Positions 6,384-8,590 of a stretch of DNA of 8,590 nt are shown here, one piece after another. Source of the DNA: JAICWP01 sp035935775 (lineage in GTDB: Bacteria; Acidobacteriota; Terriglobia; Terriglobales; Acidobacteriaceae); NCBI GenBank assembly GCA_035935775.1, contig DASYWT010000090.1, positions 1 to 8,590 of the forward strand. The letters are read 5' to 3'. The position numbers and the translations under genes were made by a program. The notes under the pieces were generated by a model that did not search any database, was not told the DNA's origin, and saw only the letters and a list, made by a program, of their open reading frames with translations. Every line of letters begins with the position of its first letter. Position 1 is the stretch's first letter.

Positions 6384-7769
6384 ATGGAGAAAAACGAAAC
6401 ACCGGTCGAGGTGGCCTCTCACAGCAAGGGCAGTTTTGATCGCAGAACGTTTCTCAAGGCCGGCGGAGTAGCCCTGGCCGCATCCGCGCTGAGCATGCCA
6501 GCCAGTTCTTATACTCGCATCCTGGGCGCCAATGACCGCATCCGCCTGGGACAACTGGGCTGCGGCGACCGCAGCGGCGGTCACGTGCACATGTTGCAAC
6601 TGGCTGCCGCCAAAATTCCGGCTGAGACGGTTGCTGTGTGCGACCTGTGGAGCCTGGCGCGCGCGCGCCGCGCGGCTGACGTCCAGCAGCGTTTTGGCCA
6701 GGCCCCGCGGCAATACAAGTATTCCGAAGAAATGCTGAAGCAGCCCGACATTGACGGCGTCATGATCGCCACCGGCGACTTTCAGCATGCGAAGTTGTGC
6801 ATGGAGGTGGTGCAAGCGGGCAAGGACTGCTACGTCGAAAAGCCATTTGCCAACGTACTGCAGGAAGCCAAGGACGCGCGCGCGGCGGTGAAAGCCTCGA
6901 GCCAGGTAGTGCAGATGGGCACCCAGCACCGCAGCCAACCCTACAACCTGGCGGTGCGCGACATTCTCCGCGGGGGACGAATCGGCAAGATCATGCGCAT
7001 CGAGCAGGAGTGGACCGTTAACCACGAGCGCTGGCGCGGCCGTCCGGAGGTGGCGGAGCTAAAAGAGCAGGATACGGACTGGAATCGCTGGCTGCTGGGC
7101 AAGCCCTTCCAGCCGTTTGACCCACGGGTCTACCTGGAGTTTCGCCTGTATAAGAAGTTTTCCTCGGGCATTTTTGACCAGTGGATGAGTCACGGCGTGG
7201 ACCTGGTTCACCTGTGGACCGATGCCACCGCGCCCCAGAGCGTTGTGGCCAACGGTGGCATTTTCGTGTGGAAAGATGGGCGCGAAAACGGCGATACGGT
7301 GAGCACCACCATGACCTATCCCCAGGGCTTCCTCTACACGTATACCACCACTTTCGGCAACAGCCATCGCCCGTTCAGTCGCATCCTGGGGAGAAACGGC
7401 ACGATCGTGAACTACGGCGGCGAAGGCGCTTCCCTGTTCAAGGTCACAAACGAGGGTCAGGAGCACGATCCAGTTTCCTATGACGCGCCTCCGGGCATGG
7501 GCCCCGCCCAGGACAAGCCGGAAATCGTTCGCGTAGACGACATACCGGCCAATACCGAAGGTCCCGATGACGACGATCCACTTCATGTTTCGAACTGGCT
7601 GCGCGCCATGCAGGACCGCCGCCAGCCCAACGCCAACGTGGACCACGGCTTTTCTCACGCCGTGGCCTGCATCATGGCGACAGAGTCGTACTGGAGCGGC
7701 AAGCGGGTCTACTGGGATACGGAGAAAGAGGAGATTGTGGACAGCCCGCCGGGCGTGCAAGCTGGCTAG
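6384..7769 (+). CDS. Tat-exported Gfo/Idh/MocA family oxidoreductase
   Basis: This is a probable NAD(P)-dependent sugar or sugar-derivative oxidoreductase, exported folded with its cofactor by the Tat system. Residues are counted from the ATG at 6384 (461 aa); an ATG at 6378 would add two. A twin-arginine motif DRRTFLK (19-25) is followed by a short Ala-rich hydrophobic stretch, a clear Tat signal. A Rossmann fold then starts at IRLGQLGCG (53-61). The family motif EKP is at 152-154. H270 and D273 in the SHGVDLVHLW segment match the family's conserved catalytic-region His/Asp pair. The C-terminal half fits the usual alpha/beta substrate domain. Many secreted homologues occur in Acidobacteria and Planctomycetes near glycan-degradation genes; no such gene is visible here, so the substrate is unknown. 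Glycoside hydrolase family 109 has the same fold and a Tat signal, and cannot be excluded. The gene stands alone with its own promoter. Confidence 0.88.
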   Translation: MEKNETPVEVASHSKGSFDRRTFLKAGGVALAASALSMPASSYTRILGANDRIRLGQLGCGDRSGGHVHMLQLAAAKIPAETVAVCDLWSLARARRAADVQQRFGQAPRQYKYSEEMLKQPDIDGVMIATGDFQHAKLCMEVVQAGKDCYVEKPFANVLQEAKDARAAVKASSQVVQMGTQHRSQPYNLAVRDILRGGRIGKIMRIEQEWTVNHERWRGRPEVAELKEQDTDWNRWLLGKPFQPFDPRVYLEFRLYKKFSSGIFDQWMSHGVDLVHLWTDATAPQSVVANGGIFVWKDGRENGDTVSTTMTYPQGFLYTYTTTFGNSHRPFSRILGRNGTIVNYGGEGASLFKVTNEGQEHDPVSYDAPPGMGPAQDKPEIVRVDDIPANTEGPDDDDPLHVSNWLRAMQDRRQPNANVDHGFSHAVACIMATESYWSGKRVYWDTEKEEIVDSPPGVQAG

Positions 7770-7778
7770 CTAACTAGC
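7765..7778 (+). repeat. Short hairpin overlapping the stop codon of the oxidoreductase gene
   Basis: GCTAG (7765-7769, containing the TAG stop) pairs with CTAGC (7774-7778) around a CTAA loop. The stem is only 5 bp and no T-run follows, so a terminator role is doubtful. Confidence 0.3.
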
Positions 7779-7797
7779 TTCTCTCGACAAGGTTTGT

Positions 7798-7820
7798 GAC
7801 GTGCGATGAGGATTCACGTC
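7798..7820. terminator. Inverted repeat between convergent genes, possible terminator
   Basis: GACGTG (7798-7803) and CACGTC (7815-7820) are exact reverse complements around an 11-nt loop, in the 102-bp gap between the rightward oxidoreductase gene and the leftward TPR gene. No T-tract is present. It could equally be a binding site with CACGT cores; the position between convergent ends favours transcription termination. Nothing else is recognised in this gap. Confidence 0.3.
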
Positions 7821-7871
7821 TAAGGGTACTCCGTAGCTGTGAGCGCACACGAACTCTTGGTTCAGGCTTAA

Positions 7872-8590
7872 TCAAGGCTCCAGCCCAACGCTGCAAAGCA
7901 TATCTTTGTAACGCTCTTCGTTGCGCAGGGGATCAAATATGGGGTCAACTTTCAAGCTGACCATACAAGGCTCGTGATCGCGAAAAGCTTGCTCCAGGGC
8001 TCCCAGTGCCCGCTCCCTTTCATTCAGCCCAACCCATGCCATGGCCATGAACCAGCACGGGACGTACTCATATTCCCTTAGGAGCTGGTCCAAATGTCGC
8101 TTGGCTTCCTGCCTGCGACCTGCATGGCCGAGGCCGTAAATCAGTGCCGCGACGGAAAATACATTTCCGGGTTCTTTTTGCACGGCGGTCTGTAGCGCGG
8201 ATATGGCTTCGTCGAATCGTTTCTGCTGCAGCAGCACTAACCCGAGGCCAAAATAGAGCTGGTCCCATGAAGGCTCAAGCTCTATCGCCTTTTTGATCTG
8301 TTCAGCAGCTTCGCCAAATCGCCCTGCGTAATACAGGGCAAATCCTACTTCCACAATGGCGACAATCGACAAAGGATCAAGCGACTCGGCATGGAGGTGG
8401 ACCGGAATGGATTCGTCGCGACGCCCGGCATAGCGCAGAAAAACTCCGCGCTTCCAATAGACGTAGGGATTACCGGGTGCGAGTTCGATGGCCCGCCGGG
8501 TCTCAGTATCCGCCGCTTCCCAATCCCAGTCGTCGAGCAAGCGAAGCAGTCCCAGGGCAGCGTGCCCCTCGGCACACTCTTCGTCCAGGG
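7872..8590 (-). CDS. TPR-repeat protein, C-terminal part (5' end beyond the window)
   Basis: The reading frame stays open to the right edge, so this is a partial gene of about 239 visible residues with its true C-terminus at the TGA at 7872-7874. The TTG at 8538-8540 is an internal codon, because the TPR consensus continues upstream of it (an AEGHAALGLLRL segment). The DDWDW motif (8520-8534) precedes a first helix pair with RRAIELAPGNPYVYWKRG. Further TPR units follow, for example EAAEQIKKAIELEPSWDQLY and DEAISALQTAVQKEPGN. The end, DPIFDPLRNEERYKDML, is a typical closing motif for such proteins. In acidobacterial relatives this TPR tail often follows a winged-helix DNA-binding domain, an adenylate-cyclase-like domain or a Ser/Thr kinase domain; which of these is present cannot be seen. 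The tail probably serves as a protein-protein interaction scaffold. Confidence 0.85.
   Translation of the reverse strand, partial: LDEECAEGHAALGLLRLLDDWDWEAADTETRRAIELAPGNPYVYWKRGVFLRYAGRRDESIPVHLHAESLDPLSIVAIVEVGFALYYAGRFGEAAEQIKKAIELEPSWDQLYFGLGLVLLQQKRFDEAISALQTAVQKEPGNVFSVAALIYGLGHAGRRQEAKRHLDQLLREYEYVPCWFMAMAWVGLNERERALGALEQAFRDHEPCMVSLKVDPIFDPLRNEERYKDMLCSVGLEP

Noticed and set aside
6372..7760. Minus-strand open frames of 217 and 233 codons opposite the oxidoreductase gene
   Set aside because: They are shadows of the Gfo/Idh/MocA gene, which has a Tat signal, Rossmann motif and EKP motif on the plus strand.
8538..8540. TTG as the start codon of the TPR gene
   Set aside because: The frame stays open to the window edge and the TPR consensus continues upstream, so the codon is internal to a truncated gene.
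1..8590. CRISPR array, tRNA, rRNA, insertion sequence or defence cluster
   Set aside because: Looking by eye on both strands, I saw no regularly spaced direct repeats, no cloverleaf-like sequence, no transposase or integrase motif and no nuclease or toxin pair.

Overview
The window reads as a chromosomal segment of a GC-rich bacterium, most likely a member of the Acidobacteriota. Three things point there: a lone MacB/FtsX-type permease with two fused permease modules (the architecture called acidobacterial duplicated orphan permease, ADOP), a Tat-exported Gfo/Idh/MocA oxidoreductase, and a TPR protein with the Asp-Trp-Asp-Trp motif seen in large acidobacterial TPR/signalling proteins. This assignment comes from family knowledge and was not computed.

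Region 1 (about 77-3607, + strand) is a complete succinate:quinone oxidoreductase operon in the order sdhC-sdhA-sdhB. SdhC is a single five-helix cytochrome b558 with four candidate haem-ligand histidines at nearly the same spacing as in Bacillus subtilis. SdhA keeps the FAD site and all expected active-site residues. SdhB keeps the ligands for the [2Fe-2S], [4Fe-4S] and [3Fe-4S] clusters. There is no sdhD, which fits a B-type, di-haem, probably menaquinone-linked enzyme. A good sigma70-like promoter (TTGACT, 18-bp spacer, GATAAT) precedes sdhC. A 162-bp gap between sdhA and sdhB holds two adjacent perfect hairpins and a degenerate heptamer repeat, and looks like an interspersed repeat that landed inside the operon.

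Region 2 (3671-6133, - strand) is the orphan ADOP permease, convergent with sdhB. No ATPase gene is visible next to it. Region 3 (6134-6377) is a divergent intergenic region with a promoter for the rightward gene (TTGTCA, 18 bp, GATAAT) and small inverted repeats on the permease side. Region 4 (6384-7769, + strand) is the Tat-dependent Gfo/Idh/MocA oxidoreductase. Region 5 (7872 to the right edge, - strand) is the C-terminal part of a TPR protein whose start lies outside the window.

Functionally, the sdh operon links the TCA cycle to the quinone pool at the inner membrane. The other three genes appear to be independent transcription units without a shared pathway visible here. I found no CRISPR array, tRNA, rRNA, transposase or defence-type gene. 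Most of the window is ordinary housekeeping or accessory content. The repeat inside the sdh operon is the most interesting structure, and I see no clear evidence of a new system.
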